Source of the DNA: Tenrec ecaudatus
Taxonomy: Eukaryota; Chordata; Mammalia; Afrosoricida; Tenrecidae
Assembly (NCBI RefSeq): GCF_050624435.1
Contig: NC_134534.1
Span: 69,153,501 to 69,217,500, forward strand
Direction of reading: 5' to 3'
Length of the DNA stretch: 64,000 nt
In this document: one piece after another, positions 45,225 to 57,184 of the stretch
How positions within the stretch are numbered: the stretch's first letter is position 1
Layout: every line of letters starts with the position of its first letter
The notes under the pieces: model-generated
What the model was told of the DNA's origin: nothing
Databases searched by the model: none
The model's input: the letters and a program-made list of their open reading frames with translations, nothing else
Made by a program: the position numbers and the translations under genes

Positions 45225-48200
45225 TTTTAATTTTGAAAAATCATTTTATCGGGGGCTCTCACAGCTCTTTTCACAATCCATACAGCAGTTGTATCCAACA
45301 CATTTGTATATAGGCTGCCATCTTCCTTTTCAAAACATTTTCTACTTGAGCCCTTGATATCAGCTCCTCATTTTCCCGTTCCCTTGTGAACCCTTGAGAA
45401 AGTATAAATTATTTTTATCTTCATATTTTACACTGTTCTCTGTCCCCCTTTATCCACGTTTCTATTGTTCATCCTCCTGCGGGGGTGGGGTGAGGTTGTA
45501 CTCGATTATTGTGATTGGTGCCCCCTTTCTCCCCTTCTTATTTTTCACTTTGTACCTTGAGTTTGGTGAAGGTGCGCAGAGCAGATCCTCTGCATCCCAC
45601 TCAACAGTTCATACTTCTAGGGACTTGCCACCCCACGGTGTCGTGACAGTTTCCCCGACTACTTGGATTTCCTGTTTCAATTCCTCCTCCTTTCCTCTCT
45701 GAACTTCAACCTTGGGTAAACGCTGCACTTTTGATCTTAAACAGTTGATTATGCTAACATGGGGGTGAGTTCATTTTCTGGTCTGAAAGGTGACTAAGGA
45801 CTCTCTAGTCTTGGGGGTTCCTTCAATCTTTATCTTCCCAGTAACCCTGTTAGTTTTTTGGGTTTTTTTTGTTTACTTTTTTTATAGTTTGCTCCACATT
45901 TTCCTCCCTTTCTATCCAGAACCTTCTAATGAGATCTCTTTCTGAGCAGTTGGTGTGGTGGCCAAGTTGTGGTCCATTCAACGAATTGTTTCCATATTAT
46001 ACCCTTTCATTGTCTTCACCCTTTTTTCTTCTGGACCGGGGAGACCAATCATTGAAGCTTAGCGGACTGCTCACAAGTCTTTAAGACCCTAGTCACTACG
46101 CATCATACTAGGCTGTAGAATCCTGTCTTTGTGAATCATGTCACGCCAATGGACCTGGGGGTTGTCCCAGACTGTGGTCCTGATCCCCTGGCCAGAGCGA
46201 CTCATTCGCTCAAGGTGTTTGGTTGTGTCTAAGACATTTTCATAACTCTATCCCCACTTATGGGTAATTTACAGCAAAGGTAAATACATGTGTGTATCTA
46301 TCTCTGTCTCTAGGTTTCCACTCTCCCTTCCACCTGTCCACCCTCCGTGTCTATCCAAGCATTTACACATAAATCACCACTATTTCAGGATTGTGTCCAT
46401 AACAGGATTTGCCTCTGTTGCCTTTATCTCTGACAAATCCCCCCATGGCTTTCCCACCTCCATGAATTTTGCCAACCTTCTTCTTACTGTGTATTGTCTT
46501 CCCTTCACCATTAACCAATGTCTACCCTCTAGCCCACGACGCCCCTACCTCCCTTGCCCTCTCGCGCGTTGGGAGCCATGAAAGAACTCTGCTTTTGTTT
46601 TAGTATGGACATATTTTCTTGACTTTTTATAGTAGTGCTTTTATACCATAGAGTTCCTATCATGATGGACTAATCTCACTGAATGTAATATTCTTCAGGT
46701 TTACCTGTGCGGTAAGGTATTTCGAAGATTAATTGCTGTTCTTGGATGTCGAGAAGCATTCATTCCACTGTGTGTTACGTACCCAAACTGGTTTGTCCAT
46801 TGTTCCACTGAGGACAGGTAGGCCGTTCCCATCATCAGTGTCACAGTGGACACGGGGGTGCTTCTCTCTGAGTTGCATCTCTTGTTGCTCTAGAGGCGTC
46901 GCGAGTAGAGGGCTTGCTGGGTCGTTCAGTATTTTGATTCCCAACATGTTTGAGGATGTGCTTCACTGCTTTCTGTGGTGGTTGCACAAAGTCCTAGTCC
47001 CACCAGCACTGCGTGAGGATTCTAGGCACTCGGCGCCTTTCCCAGCATGTGCGATTTTCTGTTTTTTGAACTCTGTTTAATGCTAGGCTAAGATAGCTTA
47101 TGCAAGTTTTGATTTGCGTCTCCCCCGTAGCTAATGATCTCTAGCAGTTCTTCATGATTGCTGATCGCCTGTCTTCTCTGGTGAATTGTCTGTCCATCGT
47201 CTTTGACCAGGTTTTCATTCTATTTTTGTCTTTTTCTTATAGAGATATTAAAGTCTTTTCTACATTTTAAAAATTAATCCCTGCTCTGATATGTCATCGT
47301 CAGGAGTTTTTCCCCATCTGTGAATTCTCTTTGCACTCATTTGGTGAAATCTCTTGATGGGCATAACTGTCCAGTTGTTAGCAGGTTCCCGCCACCTGCT
47401 GTTGGCATGGTTTTCATTATGTCTGATAGTGTGCTTATGCCATGTATTAGGACCCTTACGCTTGTCTTTATTTTTCACAGATGATCTTTATAGTTCTAGG
47501 TTTTACATTTGGGTCTTTGGTCTATCTTGGGTTCATTTCCATTTATGGAATGAAATGTGGGTCCTGAATCGTTCTTTTGCAAATGGATGTCAGTTTTGTG
47601 AGCATCATTTGTTTAAGACTGCTTCTTCCCTATTTAATGTGTTGTAACCGTCAAAGATCAGCTGTCCAGAGGGAGATGGTTTTACTTCTGGTTTCTCAGG
47701 TCTGTTCCACCAGTCTGTTTCTATTACTGTACCAGCACCAGGCTGTTTTAACTACATGGTTTTGTAGTAAGTAGGGTTTGAGACTAGGGAATGAGAAGCA
47801 TCCTATTTTGTTATTTTTCTTTAGCAGTGCTTTGCTTAATTCGGGGTCTCTTTCCCTTTCCATATAAAGGAATTACATATTATAATTTATAGCTAATCAT
47901 AAAAGTAAATTTTTAGAAGGAAGCTGGAATGTAGATTGGGACTGTGTTATATCTGTAGCACATTTTTGGTAGGATGGGCATTTTTATAATGTTAACTCTT
48001 TCTCTGAATAAAATGACATATTCTTTCATTTTTGTAAGATCTATTTGGGTTTCTTGTAGTTATATTTTGTAGTTTTCTTTGCCTGGGTCTTTTTGTTTAT
48101 CTAGTTATGTTTATTCCTATTTCACCTTTTGGTGGCTATTGGAAATGGTGTTATCCCTCCCCCCCCCCCCCCGCCACACTCTTTTTTAGTATAAAATAAG

Positions 48201-49072
48201 TACGACTGATGTTTGAATATTGATCTTGGTAACTCTGGCATTTTGCTGAATCTTAGTTCCAACAGTTTTTTTTACTGAATCTTTGGGGTTTTCTGGGCAT
48301 AGGATCGTATCATCTGCGAATAACTTTTCCTGGCTCCTTTCAAAGACGTCTGCAGGAATATTGAATGAGTGGAGACTGAGGGCATCCTCATTTGGTGCCC
48401 ATTGCAAAGGGTATTGCTTTAGTTTCTCTCCACTGAGGCACGTGGGCTGTTGGTTTTGCATATATGCCCTTACTATGTAGAAGGATTTCCCTTCGCCTTG
48501 TTTTGTTGAGGGCTTGCTGTTGCTTAATCAGAAATGGCAGTTGGGTCTGTAAATGCCTTTCCTGTGTCAAATGATGTGGACGTGCGATTCTTTTCTTTTG
48601 CTTTGTGCAGGTGATGGATTACACAGATTGTTTTGCTAAAGCTGAGCCATCCGTGGAGGCCTGACATCAGGCCCACTTGGTCAAGATGTGTTGTGATGAT
48701 CTTTTTGATATACCAGTCTTCATTGCATCTGGAGCTTTGCTCAGAATTGGAGCATTTGCACTCCTGAGGGATATTGGTCTGTCAGGTTCTATTGTAGAGA
48801 TGTCCTTGCCTGGATTTGGTGTCAGGAGTTTTCCATCCTTCTCTGTTCTCTGAAATGATTTGAATAGAATTGGTGTCAATTCTTTTGAATGTTTGGTAGA
48901 ATTTACTAGGGAAGTAGTTTGGGCCCAGAATTTTTTTTTCATTGTTGAGTGTTGTAATGACTGGATCAAACTTGTCTTGTGTTCCGGATCTGTCTGGGTT
49001 TGTAAAGGTTTTCAAGCGGTATGTGACATCTCCAGCATCTGTAAAAATCGGGGTGCAAGTTAGGTTACGGCT
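45225..49072 (-). mobile_element. LINE-1 remnant: ORF2 reverse-transcriptase fragments and long 3' UTR
   Basis: Read on the minus strand, this is the 3' half of an L1. Broken frames carry the ORF2 blocks GKDISTIEPDRPISL (about 48.8 kb), LFADDTILCPENP with the catalytic-type FADD at 48309-48320, and the downstream KRFHQMSAKRIHRW and ENHANSRW region (47.3-47.4 kb). From about 46.6 kb to 45.2 kb the sequence is a long non-coding 3' UTR. It ends GAGAGCCCCCGATAAAATGA followed by A-rich sequence. Frameshifts and stops are frequent, so it is inactive. The same 3' UTR recurs alone at several places in this window, which points to an afrotherian L1 lineage. Confidence 0.8.
48160..48180. repeat. Poly(C) run inside the L1 remnant
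   Basis: About 15 consecutive C bases interrupt the minus-strand L1 ORF2 region. The length may be unreliable in assembly. A similar G run is at 20440-20452. Confidence 0.9.
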
Positions 49073-49929
49073 TCTCTAACTTTCCATTCACTGTTCTTCC
49101 TTCTACTCCTGACCAATGAGTGCCTGCTGTGACCTCACTTGCCCCTTGTGTGCCTGTTCAAAGGGGGTGAGTAGAGAGGAGCTGGGGTTTTTTCTGCTCA
49201 GTCTAGACCCATTCTGTAGTGAAGGAAACATTGGGAAATTCACTTAATTTTCCTGGATTTCAGCTTTCTTCCACATAAAATGAGACCAGTTGGCGCTCCA
49301 GTCTCTATGGGCCTTTTAGGATCTGCAATGTCTCTCATGCCCCTTTATCATAGTAAGGACTCCACTCACTTCAGTGCATATTGCCTTAAAATGCAAAGGC
49401 CTCCAGGGGAGGAATATTTAGCCTAGTGACCATTTATAAGGAGCAGGGAAGAAGGCCTAAAAGATGCATCTTTAGGCAACATTATCTTGGACTCTGTGCT
49501 CTTGATGACAATGTAATCTCCTTAATGACTCATGAACTGACTTCTTCTGATTTCATGACATTTCACAGATTGTCCAGATAGACCTTACAACTGAAAGGGA
49601 GGTTTTCTTGGTACCCAAGAAATACTGGGTTTGTCAGTCAGTAAACTTGAGGTCTCCGAGGGGTGCTTGTGCTCCAAGAACCAAAGTTGTCTTCTCAGGT
49701 CTGGCCCTTGCTGTGTTTATTTATGGTGTGGGGGGTGGGGTACAACCACCACCACTTATTTCAAAATATTTCTTCATTTCAAACAGCAACCCTGGGCTCC
49801 TTCATCAGTAACTATGTTCTCGTCCCTCCTGCCCTTGGTAACCTAATAACCGTGGGCTTCTATGCAAGTATTCTTGACAGATCATATACTGCTTATGTTT
49901 ATCTGGTTTCATTTAGCAGGCAAGTTTCC
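49073..49929. other. Intergenic, nothing recognised
   Basis: There is unassigned sequence between two minus-strand L1 pieces of different ages. The frames at 49608-50052 run into the old L1. Confidence 0.45.
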
Positions 49930-50335
49930 AGGGTTCATTTATGCCATGGCATAGATCACACCTTCACTTCTGCTTGTGGCAATATTTCATTACACACATG
50001 CACTAGTTTACCCATCGAGGGGTACTTGGGTAATTTCCTAATGCTGCAATGAACATTGTCGTATACATATCTAACCGAGTCCCTGCTTTTAGTTCTCTTG
50101 AGTATATTCCTCTGAGTGGGATTGCTGGACAATACGCTCGTTCTGTTGAACTGTTTCTCGCCGTGGTTATATACCATTTTGCATTCCTACCAACAGTGGA
50201 CAAGGGACCTCATTCTTTTCCCGAGACTAGCCAGCCTAGTGGGTGTGAAGTTCACTGTGGTTTAGATTTGCATCCCCCTCAGGACTAATGCCACCATCAC
50301 CTGTCTGTCATTTTGCGGTTCTGTGGGGGCCTGCA
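49930..50335 (-). mobile_element. Old L1 3' region
   Basis: On the + strand, CTAATGCTGCAATGAACATT, TCTGAGTGGGATTGCTGGAC, TTGCATTCCTACCAACAGTG and TAGTGGGTGTGAAGTTCACT follow in the exact order of mammalian L1M-type 3' ends. Confidence 0.75.
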
Positions 50336-50394
50336 TGTCTCTAGGATGCTGGAAGTATTACCACTGATGTTTCAAACACCAATGGGGTCACTCA

Positions 50395-50680
50395 GAGCAG
50401 ACATGGTACAATAGAGCTTCTTAGACCAAGAAGGAAAGCCTGGCATTTGACCTCGGCCAACCAGCCAGCTGAACCTTCTGGTTCACAACATAGTGTAAAA
50501 GTGTTAGAGATCGAGTCAGCTAGGTCACAAAGCAGTGTACAATGGCTGCAGCAACGGACTCAAAGATACTTAGGATCCTGCCGGGGGAGGACCGGGCAGT
50601 GTTTCACTCCGCTCTACGTGAAGCTGCCATGAGCCAGAACTGACTCAATGACGAGTAATGACTAGTGGCGACAAGCGTCT
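50395..50680 (+). mobile_element. RTE/AfroSINE-type 3' end remnant
   Basis: The sequence contains GGACCGGGCAGTGTTTCACT and ATGAGCCAGAACTGACTCAA, the shared 3' end of RTE and AfroSINE. The 5' part is diverged, and the boundary is approximate. Confidence 0.5.
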
Positions 50681-51130
50681 TCTCACTGTCTGATTTCTGG
50701 CTTTGTTTGGGACACCTCCATCCCCGCACAGGCTTCATGAGGTGTGGAGCTCAGGGCATAATGGAAATACCCCTTGTTCAATGCATACCAGGAATTTTGA
50801 GAGGGCAAAAGCAGAACGTTCAACCACGGGTGGGCCTGTGTACCCCAGAGACTGCGGGGACCTCTCACATGTCCTAAAAGGATGTCTAGTTGGTCATCAG
50901 CACAGCGGTCTACAGGCCCAGTCAGCCTCCGCTCAAATCTCCTAAGGGGAGGTTCTGGGCACGGATCGTTCGTTTGTCCAGTCGACAGGCACCGAGGAGT
51001 TGGGTTTCTCAAGCAGAAATCAAAGGCCACATTGTGATGGGGCCATCTGCTGCCCCAGGCCTCTTAATGTGTTAAAGAACAAGGGTGTCACCATGACGAC
51101 TAACATGTATGTGCCTGACCCAAGCCATGA

Positions 51131-51163
<33 letters not shown>
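51131..51163. repeat. (AC)n microsatellite at the 3' end of the RPL17 pseudogene
   Basis: About 16 AC units sit exactly where the retrocopy's poly(A) would be expected. Confidence 0.95.
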
Positions 51164-51165
<2 letters not shown>

Positions 51166-51718
51166 TTTATTTTCAGCTCAATTTACTCCCGAGCCACATG
51201 TTTTGGCTTCATCAGATCTTTTCCTTCTGTGCCACCTCCTCTTCCGGTTCCGGAACACTGTGCCTTTTCAGTCAGGATCATCTCCGTGGGGCAGGGGTTG
51301 CTCATGGAGGGGCTGGTGGCCCAGGAGCTCTGTTAGTCTGCGGTGCATCTTGGGGGCTTTGTTCACCTGGATGTGCTCAATGACCAGAGAATCCCCATCT
51401 AAACCCTTCAGGCCAGCATGACCCTCGGCAGTTTCAAGCATGTGCAGCAACAAGTCAGCACTCTTTCTGGGCCGCCCACCCTGGGTCCAAGCCCACTGTT
51501 TGGCCTGGACACGCCCACCACCTCCAGCACCGGCGGCCCCAAGGCACACACCGCTGCTGCAAAGCGACTTCTTTCAGATATTTGGTGACTTTCCGGATAT
51601 GCATATGCTTGATGGCCTGGGCAGCGTCACGGGTGTTCTTGAAATGGACCTGAAAATTCTGCCGTCTTGATTTGCATGATCTTGTGGGGTTTTCTGGGTC
51701 AAGCGAGCAGCGAACCAT
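51163..51718 (-). pseudogene. RPL17: RPL17 (ribosomal protein uL22) processed pseudogene
   Basis: The minus strand starts at an ATG (51716-51718) and reads [46 protein letters not shown] and QQRCVPW. This is the N-terminus of RPL17, a large-subunit ribosomal protein. After a frameshift near 51530 it continues in another frame as [39 protein letters not shown] and PKMHRR. A second frameshift near 51345 precedes the lysine-rich end. The stop corresponds to TTA at 51183-51185, and a reversed AATAAA lies at 51166-51171. No introns are present, so it is a retrocopy. Instead of poly(A) it ends in a (TG)n run on the minus strand. The frameshifts make it non-functional. Confidence 0.92.
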
Positions 51719-51744
51719 TTTCGCAGGTCACCTCAGGCCGCTAC

Positions 51745-52390
51745 AGGAAAAGGCAGAATGGTGTCCTGGGAGAATTCGTGGTCATATGCAATTGGACGTC
51801 GGACATTGAATAAATAAGACTGGGGAGGAATTGCTGCCGTTGAATTGTGGTTCTGGTGAAGAATATTGAAAGTGCACAACAACAACAACAACGGTGTTAC
51901 GATTAGTGCAAGCAGAATGCTTCTTAGAAGGGAGGCTGGTGAAACTGAAGTCTCATGCATTGAACATGTTATCAGGAGATCAGTCTCTGGAAAAGACCTG
52001 ATGCTTGGTTTGGTTGAGAGCCAGCAAAAAAACGCGGGACACCCTCAAACAGATGGCTCGACACTGTGATGGCAACAGCGGGCTTGAAGCAGGGGTTCTC
52101 AACCTTCCTAATGCCACGACCCTTTAACACAGTTCATGTTGTGGTGACCCCCCCCCAACCATAAAATTATTTCGTTACTACTTCATAACTGTACTTTAGC
52201 TACTGTGATGAATGGGGCAACCCCCGTGAAAGGGTTGTTTGACCTCCAAAGGGGTTGTGACCCCCAGGTTGAGAACCACCAGCTTAAATATAACCTTTGT
52301 GAGGGTGGCACCAGACTGGGCAGTGCTTGGCTTTCTCGTACGTAGGGTGTCCGTGCATCAGAACTGACTCGATGGGGTCTAACCACGACA
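51745..52390 (+). mobile_element. RTE-clade LINE 3' remnant split by SPIN
   Basis: Before the SPIN copy are ATCAGGAGATCAGTCTCTGG and AAAGACCTGATGCTTGGTTTG, the RTE RRDxxLEK...MLG region. After it come GGTGGCACCAGACTGGGCAG and GCATCAGAACTGACTCGATG, the RTE 3' tail. An (ACA)n run at 51877-51892 may mark an earlier insertion tail. No frame remains open. Confidence 0.65.
52090..52281 (-). mobile_element. SPIN-type element nested in an RTE remnant
   Basis: The element begins CAGGGGTTCTCAACCTTCC and ends CAGGTTGAGAACCACCA. The flanks GCTTGAAG (52082-52089) and GCTTAAAT (52282-52289) match at 6 of 8. The sequence on both sides belongs to one RTE-type 3' end, so SPIN jumped into an existing RTE copy. 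Confidence 0.8.
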
Positions 52391-52391
52391 G

Positions 52392-52565
52392 CCTGGCTAG
52401 CTCTGTGGCTTCGGCAGTCATCTGTTAGCCACTCACTGCCTGCGGGAGAGAGACGAGGCTGCCTGCTCCCTAAGACTGGCAGGCTTGTGACCCGAAGGAG
52501 CAGTTCTGTCCTTGGGGTCACTGTGAGTTGAAGTGGGCTCATTGGCAGTGGTCCTCCTTCCCCCC
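52392..52565 (+). mobile_element. AfroSINE
   Basis: GCCTGGCTAGCTCTGTGGCT, GAGAGAGACGAGGCTGCCTG, GGAGCAGTTCTGTCCTTGGG and CACTGTGAGTTGAAGTGGGC. It follows directly on the RTE remnant. Confidence 0.65.
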
Positions 52566-53084
52566 CCACCCCCCCGCCCCGGAGAATACCTACAAGTGCT
52601 GCCAAGGTCAAATGCTTAATCACAGTCACATGCAAGACCGTCAAGTGCACACACTGTTGTGCTTCCAATAAATAGCTTGTGTGTTCCCTATCACTCTGAA
52701 ACCATTGTAAGGCAAATTCCAATGATTGGGTTATGACCAAGATTTTATTAGCTGGATGTTTCCAGCGGCCTCTCATCTGGTTCCCTGAGGAGGCTTCGTG
52801 ACTTCACCCCTCGCCCACTCTAGACCGCAGGGTCTGCTGTGTCACCGTAACATTACATTTATCCTGCAAAACAACAAACCCAGATGAAAAACAAATCCAC
52901 TCTCGTAACTTAAGGCCTCTTCTCAGTCACAAATTATTTAGTGGGTGAGGGACTACTTTTCAGTGTTACAGTTTGAAGTCTAAACAACGTAAACTGCTTT
53001 TGCAGAGAAGTAGGAAACCAGTCCACTCATGATCCGTCTTTATCTCATTACAGCCCTGAAGCAAACCCATTCTGAAATCACCAA

Positions 53085-53262
53085 TACGGCGCCCTGGAGG
53101 CACTGTGAGGCGGGGTGTTGGGCTGCTAATCACTAGGTCAACAGTTCAAACCCACCAGTCACTGCAGGAAAAAGATGAGACAACATGCTTCCATAAAGAT
53201 TTACAGTCTCGTTAGAGTCATGACCAGTTGGAATTGACTCAACAGCAGTGGGAGTGTATGAG
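53085..53262 (+). mobile_element. AfroSINE
   Basis: GGGTGTTGGGCTGCTAATCA, TCAACAGTTCAAACCCACCA and GTCATGACCAGTTGGAATTG. The middle part is shortened. Confidence 0.8.
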
Positions 53263-54927
53263 TTGCTATCAGCTCAACGTTAGTGGGTTTAAATGCAATG
53301 TAACACTGATCAATGTTGGGACCATAGGTAAGACTCATTTGTATAAACAGAGCCAGCGTCAGTTTCACTCGCAAGAAAGGGGTGTAACACAGAGACGTGT
53401 TTAAGTTGACTTCTCAAACAAATTAAGTTTAAACACCTTTTATTTCAAGCAATATTGCTTCTAGACTTGCCTGAAGCCAGAATTGTTCTATAAAAGTATC
53501 ACTGAGTATTATACAAGATTACAACCCCCGTATGCTTCCTAGTAACTTGAACTCTTTTTATAAAGAACATCACTCATGATCATAAATATGTTGATCTGTC
53601 ATTCAGCTGATGACACACATCCATTAAACAACGAGTTAATTTCAAATATGTACATGGTCTATGATAAAGACTTTCTTAAAGTTATCAAAGATTTGACTAT
53701 AACAAATTAATTTTTAAAAAGAGGTTACCTTAAGCACTTAATGGAGACATAATTACCTATGCATCTGAATGAAAAGAAAATCACTATGAAGCAAAGCAAA
53801 ACAAAAGGCAAAACACCAAGTGTGAACCTTCTTGGAAAGCTGATTAGGATACTGATAACTCTCTCAATGAGGTAATCATTTTGCTGGTATTTAAAAATCG
53901 AATACAACAAAACAAGCATGTTTTCAAGAACACAGATTTTCAGAATTTTGAAATATGCCTTTAAAAACACCAGAACTTGACAATGGCCTTAAACATAATC
54001 ATATAGCGTCACGTTGATGATAGGAAGCTCACATACGGTGGGTTTGAATGAAACAGCCACGAGTTTAGTGTATGGAATAACACTGCCCTTGGATAAATGC
54101 ACACCTAAGCACATTTTCTGCACACTTACGATGAATACCCATGTCACAAAAGCAAAATCACGATGAAAAAGATAAAGGGCCTCTGGTCCTTTTATCCTGT
54201 CAATAAAGTAAGAAACTTAGCAATCTTACAGAACTAAGGACTACCTGGAGGTTAGGCACAGGGAGCTCAGGCAATCTCAGTTTGGCTTACTCCTTGACTT
54301 TTCCTGCCAACCTCATTGGCCATGCCCTCCAGCTAATTCATTTTAGCAAGTTGAGGCCAAGAACATGCAATATTTCCAGACAAAAGAGTTACGTCAAATG
54401 AGATGGGGCCCATCCTTGGAGGCCCATTGTGCTGCGTCACATTGAGAACAGCCAGTGAGATTGTGACAAGCCTGGAAAGAAACAGTAAGACCAACCAAAT
54501 AAACATGGCGTTCAGACATCAAAGTGCAAAGTCACGAAACCCAAAATGATGGCATTGAAAAATTCCAGTGGTTAAAAATGAGTCTAAACTACATCAGGCA
54601 GGTGGTGTAGGTGTGTCGGAAGATTCGCTGATGGTGTCAAGTTTTAGAAATGTCAGTCCTGCTTCTAGCCATCCTGAGCAGGTAACATGTCTATATGCAT
54701 GTCCCTAGCACTTTCCCTAGATAACACTGTTTAAGTACCAAACTAAACCAGACAAAGCAAGACACCCCTCCCTACTGAAAATACCAATCGCTGTGTACAG
54801 GTCACTCACGTGTACACTAATGAATTTCTACTGCACAAATGTGTCTAGGACTGCTTGGAATGTTGGTAGCTATTTATTAGTTGACTAATAAGTTAAAAAA
54901 ATACTGTGTATGGGGTAATAATTCCAT
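53263..54927. other. AT-rich, repeat-poor stretch
   Basis: I see no SINE, SPIN or L1 in about 1.65 kb, which is unusual here. AATAAA occurs on + near 54200, and its reverse (TTTATT) near 53438. It could be the decayed 3' UTR of the coding-like segment upstream on the minus strand, or simply unique DNA. Confidence 0.35.
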
Positions 54928-55760
54928 CTAATCGGAGGGGAGTCGTGGGGAGGCACTGTCTTCTAGATCCTGTGAGCTCTCTCCCTGTTGTGATTCTCCC
55001 GCACTGGGGGTGACCTCCTTTCTACGGTGCTGGAGTTTGTAGGGGCTGCTCGGGAATACACTGGTCATCGAATGAACAAAGGCTCCATCAGAACACGCAG
55101 GAAGTTAAGAGTTGGTCTTCAAAACATCTCCTCCCAAACCACTGCCCTGGTGAAATGTTTGCGGACACCTGTCCATGGGCTGCAGACCAGGGCTCTGCTG
55201 GCGTGCCAGCTCTGCCAGGCTGTTGCCACTGACATCGCTGTCACACGACCGATGTCTTTGTGCCCCAGCCCTTTGGCAGTTTCCGGGCTTTTCCAGTGTC
55301 AGAAGTCCAGCGATGTACTTCTGCAATGCTGATATTCCATTCAAGTGTGCTCTGTGGCTTGAATGTTGGTCGGTTCGAATGCAGGGTTCCAAGGTGGGCT
55401 GGCCACGTCGGGTGCGGAGCGTCCCCGCCCACAGGTCTTTGTCTGCCTCAGCAGCGGGCATCTCCACTGGCAGGGGAGGCGTAGGAAATACGGCCAGGAA
55501 TCCATCCCTTGGGACAGCCTTATTCGGATCTGCTTAATTTTGCTCGTGGTGACTGTTCAGCAGTGCAAATATTCTATCTACATCCTTCAAGTAAGAGTCC
55601 AGCCCCCCAGAGGAAGTCTATCGTTTCGTCTGTACTCGTAGGCGATTTCGTTCACACCGTAGAGATCTCCCAGGCCATGCCAGTCGATTTCTGCCACGGG
55701 ACTGGCCATGTTAGCCTTCCCAGCCTTCCCATAACTGTCCTCTGTGGAAACACAGATAAG
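54928..55760 (-). pseudogene. Unidentified degraded coding-like segment (possible retrocopy)
   Basis: One minus-strand frame runs about 230 codons from near 55615 to a stop at 54928-54930. It is interrupted by only two stops (TAA at 55534-55536 and at 55105-55107). It reads GGLDSYLKDVDRIFALLNSH, later VEMPAAEADKDLWAG and SALQKYIAGLLTLEKPGN, and ends YKLQHRRKEVTPSAGESQQ with an acidic-serine tail, SSQDLEDSASPRLPSD. Upstream, in another frame, NMASPVAEIDWHGLGDLYGV and AYEYRRNDRLPL look protein-like. I do not recognise the family. The region is GC-rich and also has + strand frames of about 100-130 codons, so chance is possible. The AT-rich, repeat-poor sequence after the stop could be an old 3' UTR. 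Confidence 0.35.
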
Positions 55761-56444
55761 CACAGGTGTGTTAGTGCAGGAAACACTCCCAACTTACCTG
55801 GTTTTTCTAGATTGAGTCAAGTCAAACTATGGCACAGGCGGGCAGGCATCGCTCCCTCCCCAAACGAGAGCAATCCGTTCTCAAGAAGTGGCTTAGGCTA
55901 CACTGGCGTTTAAACAGTCCAACTTTGAAGAAGGCGTCAACTGAGTGGAAACTTCTATCGCTAAGCATGGTTGGTGCTGGAAACGGGGCTGGACCGCCAG
56001 CCCCCAAACTAGTGTTCACTTGGGCCTGACCTCAAGCCAGTGCTGTCACCCAGAGATCCTGTGAGTGCGTCTCTCTGAGTCCTGGTCCCCATCTGTCAGA
56101 TACGGGGTGTGCTCTTTGAGGACATTGTTACCACGTAGAGGGTCACGAGGTGAGCCATGGAGCCCCCGAGTGGCCCCAACCACCCCCAGAGACGCCTGGG
56201 AGAACCCGAGCTGGTGCTCTGCTCCCAGAAGGTCACAGCCGTAAAATCCTGGAGTGCAGTCCCACCCTGGGTTTGAGAGTGCTTCAATGTCACGTGCATG
56301 GGAGGATGTTGGTCTGCGACATTTCACCGGCCCTCTTTGGAATCAAACAAAGTTGCGCATGTTTCCACTCTTCAGTTCAAATGCTCGGATCTGTTTCTTT
56401 GGTAAAATTTTTATCATAAGACGTCCATAACCCCAAAGAAACAA

Positions 56445-56592
56445 ACACTCAAAAAAGCCTCACAGCCATCTAGTCAATGCTGACTGATAGCGACCCTTAC
56501 AGGACAGGGTAGACCTGCCCCGTGAGTTTCCAACACTGTAACTGTTACCAAGAGTAGGAAGACGACTTGCTTTCTCCAGAGAACTCCATCAC
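56445..56592 (-). mobile_element. AfroSINE, 3' body
   Basis: On the + strand, CTTACAGGACAGGGTAGACC, TGCCCCGTGAGTTTCCAACA and ACTTGCTTTCTCCAGAGAAC. The head is not found. Confidence 0.6.
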
Positions 56593-57114
56593 TGAGTAGT
56601 TTTTCCATATTGCAAATCACCCTCAACCTTGGCAGCATCACGTCCACCACATTCTTGCAGAAAACAAGGCTTGTGCTCAGGGATCAGAAAGACGGGGCCT
56701 AGCTGCCTGCAGTAACATGTTCATGGTCTGCCAGAAGAGTAACTAAGACTACATAAAACTCACACTTTCAGCACAGCTAGAAGACAGACAGACAGAGCTA
56801 ACCGTCAAATCACCCGCAGGTGAAGAAAGTCAGTACTGACCCCCCGCTGAGCTCCGTCTGACACTTCCAGCCACAAGCTCTTGGAAAACGGAAGAAAGAA
56901 GAGGGAGGTGAGGATGATGCTGAAATTGGATTTGAGATCACTGCTGGAAATAATGGCTGCCGTGGGAATAGAGCGTGGAAAAGCGTCTGGTGATTCTCAG
57001 CCCTGGCCATTGAAAGACACTGCCTCGGCGCGGGAGGCTAGAGAGGACAGGAGAAGCACAGTGGGGAATTGGATGGTAAAGGGAGAAGGAAAGGGAGACG
57101 CTTCAGGGCCAGTA

Positions 57115-57116
<2 letters not shown>

Positions 57117-57182
<66 letters not shown>
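57117..57182. repeat. (GA)n microsatellite
   Basis: A pure GA run of about 31 units. It produces an artificial frame of alternating Arg and Glu. Confidence 0.95.

Positions 57183-57184
<2 letters not shown>

Noticed and set aside
47354..47774. + strand frames of 65-97 codons rich in hydrophobic residues
   Set aside because: They are antisense to the L1 ORF2 remnant on the minus strand.
52183..52776. 197-codon minus-strand frame
   Set aside because: It runs through a SPIN copy, an RTE tail and an AfroSINE, so it is accidental.
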